Below, in pieces: positions 27,279-37,642 of a stretch of 64,000 nucleotides of DNA (positions within the stretch are counted from its first letter, which is position 1; every line of letters begins with the position of its first letter). The position numbers and the translations under genes are program-made. The DNA comes from an uncultured Methanoregula sp. (GTDB lineage Archaea > Halobacteriota > Methanomicrobia > Methanomicrobiales > Methanospirillaceae). The notes beneath the pieces were generated by a model. That model was not told the DNA's origin. It saw only the letters and a list, made by a program, of their open reading frames with translations, and did no database searches. The stretch covers positions 1,034,153 through 1,098,152 of the forward strand of contig NZ_OY759744.1 of assembly GCF_963662735.1 (NCBI RefSeq). Direction: 5' to 3'.

Positions 27279-29378
27279 TTACACTCCCATGAGGACGAGC
27301 AGCATATCGATGAGTTTTATTCCGATGAACGGAGCGATAAGCCCTCCGATCCCGTAGATCAGGATATTGTTCCTGAGCGCCACCTCTGCTGACATGGCAC
27401 GATACCTGACGCCGTGCAGTGCGAGCGGGATAAGGATGACGATGATGATCGCATTGAAGATCACGGCCGAGAGGATCCCGTTATGAAGCCCGAGGATGTT
27501 GAGGATGCCAAGCGACGGGTAGGTGGAAGCAAACGCGATCGGGATTATCGCGAAATATTTCGCGATATCATTGGCTATCGAGAATGTGGTCAGGGCACCG
27601 CGGGTCATGAGCAGCTGTTTGCCAATCTCGACAATCTCGATCAGTTTTGTCGGGTTGGAGTCAAGATCGATCATGTTTGCCGCTTCGCGTGCCGGCTGGG
27701 TGCCGGTGTTCATGGCCACGGCGACATCTGCCTGGGCGAGTGCCGGGGCATCGTTGGTGCCGTCACCGGTCATCGCGACCATTCTTCCCCCGGTCTGGTA
27801 TTCCCGGATCAATTTCAGTTTGCTCTCCGGCGTAGCCTCCGCGAGAAAATCATCCACTCCCGCTTCAGCAGCGATCGTTGCAGCGGTGAGCCGGTTATCA
27901 CCGGTAATCATGACCGTCTTGATACCCATTTTCCGCAACTGGGCAAAGCGCTCCTTGATCCCGCCTTTTACAATATCTTTTAAGTAGATGACACCCAGGG
28001 ACCTGCCGTTTCTCGCAACAACGAGCGGGGTACCGCCGGCCTGGGCAATGGCATTTACTTCCTGCCGGAGTGTGTCCGATACGGCGTTGCCGTGAGCCTC
28101 GATATACCGGAACATCACATCCGCCGCTCCTTTCCGGATATGGAGATCTCCCTGGTCGACCCCGCTCATCCTTGTCTGGCTGGTGAACGGTATGAACTGC
28201 ATTTCAGTCGTCGATTCCGTTGCCCCCACGGTCCGGCCCCGGAGCCCGTACTTCTCTTTTGCCAGTACAACGATGCTGCGGCCTTCCGGCGTTTCGTCGG
28301 CAAGCGATGCGAGCTGGGCTGTCTCGGCAAGATCCAGGATCTCCGTTCCGTCTACCGGGATCAGCTCGACCGCCTGCCGGTTCCCCAGCGTGATCGTCCC
28401 GGTCTTGTCCAGGAGGAGGACGTCCACATCGCCAGCTGCTTCGATGGCCCGGCCGGAGGTAGTGATGACGTTGCGCTGGATCAGCCGGTCCATGCCGGCG
28501 ATACCGATTGCGCTGAGGAGTCCCCCGATGGTTGTTGGTGCGAGACAGACGAAGAGGGCAACGAGCACGGTGATGGTGACGGTTGTGCCGGCACCGGCGG
28601 TTCCCACGCTGTACCGGGAGAACGTGTACAGTGCTGCGGAAACTACGATGAAGACGGAGGTCAGGCCGAGCAGGAGGATGTTGAGAGCGATCTCGTTCGG
28701 GGTCTTCTGCCGTTTTGCCCCTTCGATCAGCCCGATCATATGGTCGAGGAACCCTTCACCGGGATTTGCGCTGACCCGGATGATGAGCCAGTCGGAGAGA
28801 ATACTGGTCCCCCCGGTAACTGCGCTCCGGTCGCCACCGGATTCACGGATGACCGGTGCGCTCTCCCCGGTGATCGCGCTCTCGTTGACCGATGCGACCC
28901 CATCGATCACTTCCCCGTCAACCGGGATCGTGTCCCCGGCTTTGACATAGATGAGATCGTTCTTCCGCAGGGCCGATGAGGATATCACCGAGACGTATTT
29001 CTCGTCCGGCTCCCTCCCGCGAACCAGGGTATAGTCCGGATTGAGTTTTTTGGCTTCGGTATCCCTCCGCATCTTCTTTAAGGATTCTGCCTGTGCCTTG
29101 CCCCGGCCTTCGGCCAGTGCCTCGGCAAAGTTGGCAAAGAGCACCGTGAACCAGAGCCATGCCGAAACCGCTCCGATGAATCCCGCCGGTGCCTCGCCCC
29201 TCCCGGTCAGTGCCTGCAGCCAGAGAATTGTCGTGATCATGCTGCCGATCTCAACAGTTAGCATGACCGGGTTGTGGGCCAGCGTCCGTGGATCGAGTTT
29301 AACGAACGATTCGATCACCGCCCTCTGGTAGAGGCCCGGTATCGTGTGGGTGCTGCGGGCCTGCATCGGTTCAGACAT
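27279..29378 (-). CDS. kdpB: Potassium-transporting P-type ATPase subunit KdpB
   Basis: Catalytic subunit of the high-affinity K+ pump, in the cytoplasmic membrane. 699 residues, normal length. Phosphorylated Asp in [12 protein letters not shown]; dephosphorylation loop ITGESAPV; hinge and Mg site [20 protein letters not shown] and [20 protein letters not shown]. It overlaps the 3' end of kdpCA by 8 bp, so synthesis is coupled. Gene order (C+A fused, then B, then D) differs from the usual A-B-C-D. Confidence 0.97.
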   Translation of the reverse strand: MSEPMQARSTHTIPGLYQRAVIESFVKLDPRTLAHNPVMLTVEIGSMITTILWLQALTGRGEAPAGFIGAVSAWLWFTVLFANFAEALAEGRGKAQAESLKKMRRDTEAKKLNPDYTLVRGREPDEKYVSVISSSALRKNDLIYVKAGDTIPVDGEVIDGVASVNESAITGESAPVIRESGGDRSAVTGGTSILSDWLIIRVSANPGEGFLDHMIGLIEGAKRQKTPNEIALNILLLGLTSVFIVVSAALYTFSRYSVGTAGAGTTVTITVLVALFVCLAPTTIGGLLSAIGIAGMDRLIQRNVITTSGRAIEAAGDVDVLLLDKTGTITLGNRQAVELIPVDGTEILDLAETAQLASLADETPEGRSIVVLAKEKYGLRGRTVGATESTTEMQFIPFTSQTRMSGVDQGDLHIRKGAADVMFRYIEAHGNAVSDTLRQEVNAIAQAGGTPLVVARNGRSLGVIYLKDIVKGGIKERFAQLRKMGIKTVMITGDNRLTAATIAAEAGVDDFLAEATPESKLKLIREYQTGGRMVAMTGDGTNDAPALAQADVAVAMNTGTQPAREAANMIDLDSNPTKLIEIVEIGKQLLMTRGALTTFSIANDIAKYFAIIPIAFASTYPSLGILNILGLHNGILSAVIFNAIIIVILIPLALHGVRYRAMSAEVALRNNILIYGIGGLIAPFIGIKLIDMLLVLMGV

Positions 29379-31806
29379 GGATCATTCCTCCTGCGGCCAT
29401 ACCCAGGAATTCCGCAACCGGCCCCAGGGAAAGGGCAGGCACAAAACTCAGCCCCCCCACGATGAGGATGACAAAGACCAGCCAGACAATGAAGAGCGGG
29501 CGGTGATCCCGCAGCGTGCCTTCCCCCGCTGGTACGATCTTCTTGGCCACGAGCGAGCCGGCAAGGGCGAGCGTGAGGATGATCACGAGGTACCGCCCGG
29601 TGAACATGGCAAACGCGGTTGTGAGATTATAGAAGAGGCTGTTTGCCGAGAGCCCGGCAAAAGCGCTGCCATTATTCTGGGATGTGGACGTGAATGCGTA
29701 CAGGATCTCGGAGAACCCGTGCGGTCCCGGGTTGAAGGCCCCGGCCCTTCCTGCATCGGTCAGTACCGCAAAGGACGTAAGGATGAGGATCAGGAAGATC
29801 GGGACCAGGATGATGATGGTTGCGATCTTCATCTCGTTCTGCTCGATCTTCTTGCCATAGAGTTCCGGGGTCCGGCCAACCATCAGGCCGGCAATGAACA
29901 TGGCGATGATGGCAAAGACGAGCATGCCGTAGAGTCCCGAACCCACGCCACCATAGACCACTTCCCCGAGCTGCATATCGAACAACTGGACCAGCCCGGC
30001 AAGCGGCATGAAGGAATCATGCATCGAGTTGACCGCACCGCAGGATGTGACGGTCGTGACCACGGAAAAGAACGCGGACGGGACGATCCCGAACCGGACT
30101 TCCTTTCCCTCCATGTTCCCTCCCGGTTGTGCATGCCCGGGATCCTGGTCGATACCAAGGTTAGTAAATGCCGGATTTCCTCCGAGTTCGGACACTATCG
30201 CGAGGCCGGCAAGCGGCAGGAAGATGATGGTCATTGCCATCAGCAGGGCAATTCCCTTGCGTCCCGATCCAATCATCTTCCCGAAGGTGTAACAGAGTGC
30301 CGTGGGAATGAAGAGGATAGCGAGCATCTCGATAAAATTCGAGAACGGCGTGGGATTTTCGAGCGGATGGGCGGAATTGGTGTTATAGAAACCTCCCCCG
30401 TTGGTGCCCAGGAGCTTGATCGCAACCTGGGATGCCACCGGCCCAAGCGGGATTGTCTGCGTAGTGACCAGAACACCGCTCGCGTCCTTCACCGGGTCGA
30501 GGAGCGGGACCGTGACCGGGCCACCAAATGTCTGGGGAACTCCCTGCGAGACGAGCACGAGCGCTATCGCAATGCAGAGGGGTAGCAGGATCATGACGCT
30601 CCGGATGAGGAGCACCCAGAAGTTACCGATGGTTGTGCCCGATTTCCGGGAGAATGCCAGGATGAGCGCAACTAAGACGGCCATGCCAATTGCTGCCGAA
30701 AGGAAATTCTGGACAGCGAGCCCGGCCATCTGGGTAAAGTAACTGACGGTGATTTCCGGTACATATGCCTGCCAGTTGGTGTTGGTGGCAAAACTGACTG
30801 CGGTATTGAGCGAGAGATCCCATGGCACCGGCCCGAGCCCGGCAGGATTGAGCGGGAGGAACTGCTGGACGAGCTGGAGGATGAATACAACAAGGATACA
30901 GGGCGCCGTAAAGACCATGAGGGCGATGGAAAACTCTTTCCAGCCCATCTCCTCGGCTCTGTCCACGCCCCCGAGAGCAAGGAATTTTTGTTCGACAAGA
31001 TCAGTAACCGGCGTTACGAAATTGGGCTTTCCGGTAAATACCTTTGCCATCCATCCCCCGAGGGGGACAACACAGAGAGCGATGATGATAATGAAAAGGA
31101 TCAGCTGGAGCCAGTCCGATACCTGCATACCGAATAAGGGTATGTGGGAATACATCCGGAGCTGGTCAGACCATGACAATGACTGGGGCGTGACAGTGAT
31201 GCGTCCCGCACTAAGGTCGTCGAGTGCAAGGTTCAGCGAGAGGACGTTGACCCGCGGCTCGCCAAAGATGCCAAACTGCCGGGGTTCGATGTGCTCTGCC
31301 ACCAGTGAACGGACTGCCTGTTCGTTCAGGTTCCGTTCCCGGGCAATGCGGGGAACCTGGTACTCGGCAGCCGCAATCGAGATATCCGGGTCGAGACCGC
31401 TTCCGGAAGCGGTGACCAGATCCACGGGAACCAGTTGTGTATTTGCCGGGTCCGCTGCATGCAGGGCATCGACGCGGGCTTTCACGGCATCGGCAAGCGC
31501 AGGGTTATCCGGCCCGAGGTTCGAGCCGGACGATGCACCGGCGTTGTACGGGACCGGCGATGTTGCAGAAGGACGGCCCCAGAAATAGTTTGCCGAGGTA
31601 AATGGCTGGCCTACCAGTGCCGAGCCTGCCAGCCTGCCGTTATGTTCGATTAAGTTTCCATTGGCCTGTGCCGGAAAGATCCCTTGCGCGATACCAGTGA
31701 CAAACAGGGGATATACGATTCCCGTGACAAGCGTGAGCAGTAAAAAAATAACGATTGCCGGTTTGATCTGCTTTCTGATCATGGACAGAAGGTTGCCTGT
31801 GCTCAT
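29371..31806 (-). CDS. Fused KdpC-KdpA potassium pump subunit
   Basis: One 811-residue polypeptide. Residues about 8-205 are KdpC (single N-terminal helix [56 protein letters not shown]). Residues about 230-811 are KdpA (helices plus the four K+-filter loops: [41 protein letters not shown] and [11 protein letters not shown]). KdpC ends and KdpA begins outside the cell, so the fusion is topologically allowed. No stop codon separates them. The ATG at 31806 has AAAGGA 11 nt upstream; an ATG at 31860 is the alternative. KdpF was not found. Confidence 0.93.
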   Translation of the reverse strand: MSTGNLLSMIRKQIKPAIVIFLLLTLVTGIVYPLFVTGIAQGIFPAQANGNLIEHNGRLAGSALVGQPFTSANYFWGRPSATSPVPYNAGASSGSNLGPDNPALADAVKARVDALHAADPANTQLVPVDLVTASGSGLDPDISIAAAEYQVPRIARERNLNEQAVRSLVAEHIEPRQFGIFGEPRVNVLSLNLALDDLSAGRITVTPQSLSWSDQLRMYSHIPLFGMQVSDWLQLILFIIIIALCVVPLGGWMAKVFTGKPNFVTPVTDLVEQKFLALGGVDRAEEMGWKEFSIALMVFTAPCILVVFILQLVQQFLPLNPAGLGPVPWDLSLNTAVSFATNTNWQAYVPEITVSYFTQMAGLAVQNFLSAAIGMAVLVALILAFSRKSGTTIGNFWVLLIRSVMILLPLCIAIALVLVSQGVPQTFGGPVTVPLLDPVKDASGVLVTTQTIPLGPVASQVAIKLLGTNGGGFYNTNSAHPLENPTPFSNFIEMLAILFIPTALCYTFGKMIGSGRKGIALLMAMTIIFLPLAGLAIVSELGGNPAFTNLGIDQDPGHAQPGGNMEGKEVRFGIVPSAFFSVVTTVTSCGAVNSMHDSFMPLAGLVQLFDMQLGEVVYGGVGSGLYGMLVFAIIAMFIAGLMVGRTPELYGKKIEQNEMKIATIIILVPIFLILILTSFAVLTDAGRAGAFNPGPHGFSEILYAFTSTSQNNGSAFAGLSANSLFYNLTTAFAMFTGRYLVIILTLALAGSLVAKKIVPAGEGTLRDHRPLFIVWLVFVILIVGGLSFVPALSLGPVAEFLGMAAGGMIHV

Positions 31807-31860
31807 AATGTGGCTTCCTTTAGGGAGATAATCCCGGGCCCGGGTGGCCGGAACATTCAC

Positions 31861-31892
31861 TATACCAGCGTGCTGGTTTTCTGGTATATATG
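31861..31892 (-). promoter_or_regulatory. kdp promoter with overlapping palindromic operator
   Basis: Minus-strand TATA (CATATATACC) lies at 31884-31892 and predicts a start near 31862. Just downstream are ACCAGC-GT-GCTGGT (31864-31877, perfect palindrome) and the outer pair TATACCAG (31861-31868) with CTGGTATA (31881-31888). A dimeric regulator bound here would cover the transcription start. No regulator is identified. Confidence 0.5.
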
Positions 31893-32070
31893 TCCATTGA
31901 CAATTGTGATGGAACCGGATATCGGCAAAATAAAAACTCCGACGATAATGTCAGTGCTGATGGAAATGCACTTCTGGCAAATAATATATAAAAACCGGTG
32001 ATCGCGCGAATGATCCGGAAATCCCACATGAATCTCTACGTCCATCCCTGCATGGTCTGACTGGTGACTA

Positions 32071-32439
32071 TCATCCTTTAAACCGGTAATATTTTCTCTG
32101 GGGCAGGCCGGATTCGTAGATGGAATCGATGGTGGGATCATACTGCCACCGGGTGATATTGCTATCAGGTAATTGCGTAACGATCTGTCCTTTTTCCCCC
32201 CGTGACCAGGTGCCATACGCAATTCTCTCTCTCTGGCCCAGGTAAAAATCATCGCGGATGTAGGTCTGGTTTTCGAAGAGGAGCAGGTGCAGGTCCGATG
32301 CCGGTGGTTCGCCACTCACCCACTGCCCGACAACCGGATCCGGTGAATTCTGGAGAATGTGCATACCGGGTAAATAGAAACATCCTGGTGCCAGCAGCGT
32401 TACGGTGAGAATCAGGAAGAGAGGGATCCTGGCTCGCAT
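32071..32439 (-). CDS. Small secreted lipoprotein
   Basis: 122 residues. Signal peptide with lipobox LLAPGC (C20), so lipid-anchored outside. The mature part of about 100 residues is beta-rich (VVGQWVSG, YIRDDFYLG, YGTWSRGEKGQIVTQL, TIDSIYESG, RKYYRF), resembling small lipocalin-like domains common in methanogens, including the first-strand G-x-W. Function is unknown. It is separated from the kdp operon and from tiaS by gaps of more than 100 bp. Confidence 0.75.
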   Translation of the reverse strand: MRARIPLFLILTVTLLAPGCFYLPGMHILQNSPDPVVGQWVSGEPPASDLHLLLFENQTYIRDDFYLGQRERIAYGTWSRGEKGQIVTQLPDSNITRWQYDPTIDSIYESGLPQRKYYRFKG

Positions 32440-32579
32440 ACGGGAGAATGGATAATTCTGATACGTTTAATCTTTCGATCCCCAATACTTCTGATGATAA
32501 CGGGGTTTTACGGGAAACAACGGCGAGCTGGAACATCCGGGTTCTTTGATCTACAGGTAGTGATCATCTGGTTGCAAGG

Positions 32580-33803
32580 TTATTCTGGTTCGATACGGCA
32601 CAACGGTTTTGCCAGGTGTCGCCGTGCCGTTGGCGGTACTTCGTACCACCCGGCTTTCAGCGTGCGGGGGATCTCCCGGACCTCCGGTGCATCAGCCCGG
32701 GCCCCGCACTTTTTGCACTTGTACCCCTTGCCTTTCCCGTCGCTTGTCATGCGTTTGCTGCACGCGGTACAGACCGGGGGTCGCGTTGTTGTACATTTCG
32801 CGAGAGATGCAACCTGCATCTTTTCTAAGTTGATGCTCCCTTTCTTGCAACTCCCGCACGCAAGGATCTCGTCGCCCGGCACGAGCTGCCGCACGATGTG
32901 CCGGAAGTTTTTCGTGGGTTCGTAGGCCATGCACCGCACAACATTGTCTCCCTCGTGGATGGTGAACGAGACATGACCTCCGGTGCCGGTTTGGGGTGCA
33001 TCGGCTACCCGGCCCCGGACCCGGTACGAGAGCCCCTCGCGGAGTGTACCGATCTTCCCCTCAACAAGGTGAGCATCGGTTCCCTGGTTGGTGACCCAGA
33101 TCTGTTCCAGGGCCGGTGTCTCGGAATGGATCATCTGCCGGGCTGCCATCACCCATCGCGGGCTCTCGCCCCGGATCCCAAAGAGGACCGGGTCGGGTGT
33201 ATGCGGTACGCAGACCACGACATCGTTTGCCCTATCCACGGTATCCCATGTATGCGGGAATGTTGCAGCCTCTGAGGTAAACAGGCTTGCCCGATCAACA
33301 TCTCTTGGTGTGCCGAACCGCTCCGGCTCGCGGTACACCAGGATCTCGGAGGTCTTGTCTGCAAGTTCGCTTGCCACAGCGGCTGTTGCACCTATCAGTC
33401 CCCGGCGGTTTTTCCAGCCCTGGTACCGGGCGCCGGCAGTATCCAGGATTTCCATTGCCTCTTCCACCGTGCAGAAATCCGTGACCGCTTTCCGGTAAAA
33501 TGCAAAATCCGGTTTCCGGTCCATTACAACCACGACGCCGGGATTGGTATTCTCGCACGTAAAATCGGCAAGCTCTTCTACGATCTCACACGCGAGAGCA
33601 AAAGCCCGGTCGGGGTCGCCGTCAACGTCGAGTGCAATCGCTGCATTCCCCCGGGTCTTGAACGTCACGTTCGGGTTAAGCCGGACAAGCCGGGCTTCGC
33701 GCACACGCATATGCTCCCGGATCAGCCTGCGGGCAAGTACCGCCCCGAGGTAAGTAGTGCACATTCCCTCCGGCGAATCCGTGTCATCGATCCCGATCAG
33801 CAT
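32580..33803 (-). CDS. tiaS: tRNA(Ile2) 2-agmatinylcytidine synthetase
   Basis: Attaches agmatine to C34 of the AUA-decoding tRNA(Ile), an archaea-specific and essential modification. 407 residues from the ATG at 33803, which begins MLIGIDDTDSPEGM, the family N-terminus with the acidic catalytic DDTD; the frame to 33848 is a shadow. Then come the tRNA-binding domain (YQGWKNRRGLIGATAAVAS), an OB fold (about 265-340, ending SCKKGSINLEKMQV) and a zinc ribbon (CTACSKRM...CKKCG). It is divergent from an HTH regulator, 43 bp apart. Confidence 0.93.
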   Translation of the reverse strand: MLIGIDDTDSPEGMCTTYLGAVLARRLIREHMRVREARLVRLNPNVTFKTRGNAAIALDVDGDPDRAFALACEIVEELADFTCENTNPGVVVVMDRKPDFAFYRKAVTDFCTVEEAMEILDTAGARYQGWKNRRGLIGATAAVASELADKTSEILVYREPERFGTPRDVDRASLFTSEAATFPHTWDTVDRANDVVVCVPHTPDPVLFGIRGESPRWVMAARQMIHSETPALEQIWVTNQGTDAHLVEGKIGTLREGLSYRVRGRVADAPQTGTGGHVSFTIHEGDNVVRCMAYEPTKNFRHIVRQLVPGDEILACGSCKKGSINLEKMQVASLAKCTTTRPPVCTACSKRMTSDGKGKGYKCKKCGARADAPEVREIPRTLKAGWYEVPPTARRHLAKPLCRIEPE

Positions 33804-33806
33804 GTC

Positions 33807-33818
33807 TATATTAATATA
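33807..33818 (+). promoter_or_regulatory. Palindromic TATA box between tiaS and the HTH gene
   Basis: TATATTAATATA, a perfect 12-bp palindrome, is centred 34 bp before the HTH gene's ATG (33847). It predicts a leader of about 9 nt. It is only 4 bp from the tiaS ATG, too close to serve that gene, so tiaS must use another box (weak candidate GATACAAAT near 33838-33846). Confidence 0.5.
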
Positions 33819-33846
33819 TGGGCACGCTCCACCCATTTGTATCTGC

Positions 33847-34773
33847 ATGTCTCAGGACCGCCAGCTCCAGCTGGTTACCAGTGTCATGATCACGGCCGGC
33901 TTCGATGTCTCCGAGCGCTTCAGCCTCCGCCCCCGGAGTTTCGACCTCATTGCCCGCAACAACAGGACCCTGCTGGTCATCAAGGTAGTTGCCCACATCG
34001 ATTCCGTGAGCGAGGAGGGGGCCTTCGATCTCGAGATGATCTCCCGGCACCTGGGAGGCGTCCCGCTGATCGTGGGCGAACGGGCCCGGGATGCGGAACT
34101 GGAACGTGGGGCCGTGTACGTCCGGTACGGCATCTATGCGATCAGCCCGTCAACGCTTTACGATTATTTCGTTGAGAAGATCCCCCCTCTCGTATATGCA
34201 TCCCCCGGCGGGTTGTACGTGAACATCAACGGCGATGCCCTCAGGGATCTCCGCGAGAAGCGCAGCATGTCGCTTGGCGATCTCGGGAACGTGCTTGGTG
34301 TTTCCCGGCGCACGATCAGCAAGTACGAGAGCGGTATGGGAACCACTCTCGATGTGGCGATCCGTATCGAGGAATTTTTTAATACGGGGGTTGTCGAATC
34401 CATCGACCTGATCCGGCACGAACCCCCCAAGGCAATGGAACCGGAGCACACAGCGGCCAGTGCCGGGCTGAAAAGCCCCATGGACTTTCTGGAGCAGATC
34501 GGGGTGCGTATGCACGCACTTCACGGCGCACCATTCCAGGCCCTCATCACCTTTGAAAAGCATACGATCCTGACCGGCTACGGGCCGGCCCAGAAAGTGG
34601 TTAAACGGGCAGCCCTTATTGGCAATCTCTCCCAGATTGCGAGAAAGCATGCGATGTGCGTTATCACCGATTCCACAAAAGAGAAAAAGATCGGAAAAAC
34701 CCTCGTGATCAGCGAGGAGCGCCTCCGGCGCATCGAAGATGGTTTTGACCTGCTCGACCTGCTGGGTGAATGA
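33847..34773 (+). CDS. HTH-type transcriptional regulator (COG1395 family)
   Basis: An archaeal DNA-binding regulator, 308 residues from the ATG at 33847 (longer frames run into tiaS). The N-terminal 125 residues resemble a nuclease-fold-like domain (FSLRPRSFDLIARNNRTLLVIKVV; IAISP-like IYAISPSTL). A lambda-repressor-type helix-turn-helix follows (about 137-190: LRDLREKRSMSLGDLGNVLGVSRRTISKYESG), then a C-terminal domain with YGPAQKVVKRAALIGNLSQ. COG1395 proteins are universal in Euryarchaeota, function unsettled. A strong TATA for the thermosome follows directly. Confidence 0.85.
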   Translation: MSQDRQLQLVTSVMITAGFDVSERFSLRPRSFDLIARNNRTLLVIKVVAHIDSVSEEGAFDLEMISRHLGGVPLIVGERARDAELERGAVYVRYGIYAISPSTLYDYFVEKIPPLVYASPGGLYVNINGDALRDLREKRSMSLGDLGNVLGVSRRTISKYESGMGTTLDVAIRIEEFFNTGVVESIDLIRHEPPKAMEPEHTAASAGLKSPMDFLEQIGVRMHALHGAPFQALITFEKHTILTGYGPAQKVVKRAALIGNLSQIARKHAMCVITDSTKEKKIGKTLVISEERLRRIEDGFDLLDLLGE

Positions 34774-34788
34774 ATCTTTTTCAATAAC

Positions 34789-34797
34789 CTATATATA
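34789..34797 (+). promoter_or_regulatory. TATA box of the thermosome gene
   Basis: CTATATATA lies 41-49 bp before the ATG at 34838, predicting a start near 34819 and a leader of about 20 nt containing the GGTGA ribosome-binding site. Confidence 0.6.
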
Positions 34798-34837
34798 GAA
34801 CCACAAACCAATTTTAGTGCTAAAAGTGGTGATTTTT

Positions 34838-36499
34838 ATGTCACAGCAACTTGGAGGACAACAGATACTTATTCTCAAAGAAGGCAGCACCCGTACCCGC
34901 GGCCGCGACGCTCAGGGTATGAACATCACCGCCGCAAAGGCAGTGGCAAGTGCAGTCAGGACCACGCTCGGTCCCAAAGGTATGGACAAGATGCTCGTCG
35001 ACACCATCGGCGATGTAGTCATCACCAACGACGGTGTCACGATCCTCAAGGAAATGGACATCGAGCACCCGGCCGCAAAGATGATGGTCGAGGTAGCAAA
35101 GACCCAGGATGATGAAGTCGGCGATGGTACCACCACCGCAGTCGTCATTGCCGGGGAACTCCTCAAGAAGGCAGAAGACCTTCTCGAGCAGGACGTTCAC
35201 CCGACGATCATCGCAGCCGGCTACCGCCAGGCTGCAGAGAAGGCACAGGCACTCTTAAAAGACCTGGCCTTTGATGTGAAGGCGACTGACAAGACGCTTC
35301 TCAAGAATATTGCAGGGACCGCGATGACCGGCAAGGGCGCAGAGGCAAGCAAGGAAAAGCTCTGCGACCTCGTTGTCCGGGCAGTCATGATGGTCACCGA
35401 CGATGACGGCAAGGTCGACATCGAGAACATCAAGGTCGAGAAGAAGACCGGTGGTTCGATCGAGGACTCCGAGATCGTTGAAGGCGTACTCATCGACAAG
35501 GAACGCGTTCACCCCTCGATGCCCAAGAAGGTCACCAATGCAAAGATCCTTCTCCTGAATGCAGCAGTCGAGTTCAAGAAGACCGAAGTCGACGCCGAGA
35601 TCAACATCACCTCCCCCGACCAGCTCCAGGCATTCCTCGATGAGGAAGAGCGCATGGTCAAGGGCATTGTCGACAAGATCGTCAAGAGCGGTGCAAATGT
35701 CCTCTTCTGCCAGAAGGGTATTGACGACATTGCACAGCACTACCTTGCAAAGGCAGGACTCTTTGCAACCCGCCGTGTCAAGAAGAGCGACATGGAGAAA
35801 CTCGCCCGGGCAACCGGTGCAAGCCTCGTTTCCTCCATTGACGCGATCAGCAAGGAAGAACTCGGAAAGGCAGGCCTTGTCGAAGAGCGCAAGGTCGGCG
35901 GCGAAGAGATGACCTTTGTCGAGCAGTGCAAGAACCCCAAGGCGGTCTCCATTATCGTCAAGGGCGGTACCGAGCACGTAGTCGATGAACTCGAACGCGC
36001 TATCCACGACGCACTCCGCGTTGTCGGTGTCGTTGTTGAGGACAAGAAGGTTGTTGCCGGTGGCGGTGCAATCGAGACCGAGCTCTCGCTCCGTCTCCGC
36101 GAGTATGCAGCAACCGTTGGTGGCCGGGCACAGCTCGCCATCGAGGCATTCGCATCCGCACTCGAAGTCATCCCGCGCACTCTTGCCGAGAACGCAGGTC
36201 TCGACCCCATCGACATGCTTGTCGAGATCCGTGCAGCCCACGAGAAGGGTAAGAAGACCCACGGCCTCAACGTGTTCGAAGGCAAGGCAGTCGACATGAA
36301 GGCAGCCGGCGTTGTCGAGCCCCTCCGGGTCAAGACCCAGGCAATCTCCTCCGCCGCAGAAGCAGCGGTCATGATCCTGCGCATTGACGATGTCATTGCC
36401 TCCTCCAAGAGCCCGATGCCCGAAGGCGGTATGCCTCCGGGTGGCATGGGCGGTATGGGTGGAATGGGCGGCATGCCTCCGGGCATGGGCGACTACTAA
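34838..36499 (+). CDS. thsA: Thermosome subunit (group II chaperonin)
   Basis: ATP-driven protein-folding ring subunit in the cytoplasm. 553 residues from the ATG at 34838, which has GGTGA upstream; the frame from 34817 is longer but lacks support. Equatorial ATP-binding motifs [14 protein letters not shown] and [15 protein letters not shown], apical/intermediate domains in the middle, [14 protein letters not shown] near 400, and a C-terminal Gly-Met tail ([19 protein letters not shown]). Codons are strongly biased toward C/G-ending, as expected of an abundant protein. Whether other subunits exist elsewhere cannot be seen. Confidence 0.97.
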   Translation: MSQQLGGQQILILKEGSTRTRGRDAQGMNITAAKAVASAVRTTLGPKGMDKMLVDTIGDVVITNDGVTILKEMDIEHPAAKMMVEVAKTQDDEVGDGTTTAVVIAGELLKKAEDLLEQDVHPTIIAAGYRQAAEKAQALLKDLAFDVKATDKTLLKNIAGTAMTGKGAEASKEKLCDLVVRAVMMVTDDDGKVDIENIKVEKKTGGSIEDSEIVEGVLIDKERVHPSMPKKVTNAKILLLNAAVEFKKTEVDAEINITSPDQLQAFLDEEERMVKGIVDKIVKSGANVLFCQKGIDDIAQHYLAKAGLFATRRVKKSDMEKLARATGASLVSSIDAISKEELGKAGLVEERKVGGEEMTFVEQCKNPKAVSIIVKGGTEHVVDELERAIHDALRVVGVVVEDKKVVAGGGAIETELSLRLREYAATVGGRAQLAIEAFASALEVIPRTLAENAGLDPIDMLVEIRAAHEKGKKTHGLNVFEGKAVDMKAAGVVEPLRVKTQAISSAAEAAVMILRIDDVIASSKSPMPEGGMPPGGMGGMGGMGGMPPGMGDY

Positions 36500-36507
36500 T
36501 CCCGTAA

Positions 36508-36530
36508 CTTTTCTATTTTTTATTCTTTTC
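36508..36530 (+). terminator. T-rich terminator after the thermosome gene
   Basis: A pyrimidine-rich stretch with runs of T (CTTTTCTATTTTTTATTCTTTTC) begins 9 bp after the stop, the typical oligo-T pattern of archaeal termination. Confidence 0.55.
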
Positions 36531-36839
36531 AGATTGGATTTTCCTTTGCTATCCTGCGATAATCCATGCGTATCAGCGCGTCTGTGCCTGTTGTAAAAAT
36601 ATAGCAATTACCGAAAAGTCTTTGATCCGTATCCGTGTTTGAGTGTACGGCAGCTCCCGATTTCATCCGGTACCCTTTGGAAGAATATCCGGATATTATG
36701 GATTTAATTGAGATCCCAATAGCCGGGAACACATTCCGGAACGCAGACTGGCATATACCGGGTGTTTAACGGGAACACTATACCAAACTCTCGTTCCAGC
36801 CCGCTAAAAAAAAGAAATTGTTGAATGTTTGGCAAATCT
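36531..36839. other. Intergenic stretch without a recognised feature
   Basis: About 310 bp between the thermosome terminator and the convergent end of the cupredoxin-like gene. It contains only short A/T tracts and an isolated ATATCCGGATAT palindrome near 36693. No credible ORF or RNA was seen. Confidence 0.4.
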
Positions 36840-37412
36840 TCAGATTATTCCGCTGAACGATTGCCCTTCTTTGACAACGATCGTGGAATTCATCTGCGGG
36901 AAATTCGGGTCAACGATATCGTAGGTATCAATATCCTGGTTGAATGTGTAGGACCAGGTGGAGCCCGGGATAATGTCGCCCGAGTTGAACATTCCTGCAT
37001 GTTTGCCTGCAACTTTGACCGCATGAACGACCGTGTCATCATTTCTCCAGGTAATTCCGGTTCCCGGAAGAACGGTGAGAACCTTGGGGGTGAACGTATT
37101 GTTGGTCATACTGACGGTCGTGATCTTGGTCTGGGGTGTCAGGGCCGCCCTGGGAGTCGAGAGCGTGGTCGGTTCGGCTGTAACATTTGTTGTAACATTC
37201 GTTGCTACCGGAGTGGTTTCCACGGTTGCAATGGTTGCAACGGGGAGTGGCGTGCTCTCCGTGGTGGGAACCGCTGTCGGCTCCATGGTGGCGATGGTCG
37301 TGGCAACGGTGGTCGGGGGGGTAGTTGCCGGTGTAGTCTGTGTCTGCTGGGTACATCCGCTGATCGCAACCAGCAGGATTACCAGAATGCATAATCCGAA
37401 AAATTTCTTCAT
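36840..37412 (-). CDS. Cupredoxin-like lipoprotein with incomplete copper site
   Basis: Secreted, lipid-anchored. Starting at the ATG at 37412 (MKKFFGL...), 190 residues: signal peptide with lipobox AISGC, a Thr/Pro-rich spacer of about 70 residues, and a C-terminal plastocyanin-like domain of about 95 residues (TFTPKVLTVLPGTGITWRNDD, VVHAVKVAG, GDIIPGSTWSYTFNQDIDTY). Blue-copper ligands are His, Cys, His, Met. Here the first His (VVHAV) and the Met (FPQM) remain, but the segment between reads YDIVDPNFPQM, without Cys or His. It probably does not form a type 1 copper centre. An ATG at 37418 is an alternative start; TAATTATACG near 37432-37441 is the likely TATA. Confidence 0.78.
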   Translation of the reverse strand: MKKFFGLCILVILLVAISGCTQQTQTTPATTPPTTVATTIATMEPTAVPTTESTPLPVATIATVETTPVATNVTTNVTAEPTTLSTPRAALTPQTKITTVSMTNNTFTPKVLTVLPGTGITWRNDDTVVHAVKVAGKHAGMFNSGDIIPGSTWSYTFNQDIDTYDIVDPNFPQMNSTIVVKEGQSFSGII

Positions 37413-37642
37413 GTGCATAACATTGATTTCGCCGTATAATTAAATTTACTCCACCCAACGCCAGTATTTTTCCTCGCGAACGCCAAAAATCGCGGGGTTG
37501 ATGAAATTACTGCACAATTTCCGGACATTGGGATTTTGCTTTATGGCTCTCCTTTTTTTTAACTTGCGAGCTCTCCCGACTGAAGTACATACTGGTGATT
37601 CCTGGATCAGATTAATGAATACGAACGCATCCAGTATCTCCT

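Noticed and set aside
29344..30585. 413-codon open frame antisense to kdpCA
   Set aside because: Composition is low-complexity charged residues (Glu, Asp, Arg, His) typical of shadow frames, with no recognisable domain.
31807..31860. Alternative kdpCA start at 31860
   Set aside because: It adds 18 residues without domain character and lacks a ribosome-binding site, though the TATA position (start near 31862) would allow leaderless use, so it is not excluded.
35255..36607. 450-codon open frame antisense to the thermosome gene
   Set aside because: It mirrors a highly biased, abundant-protein gene; such long antisense frames arise from C/G-ending codons. No motif, promoter or ribosome-binding site fits it.
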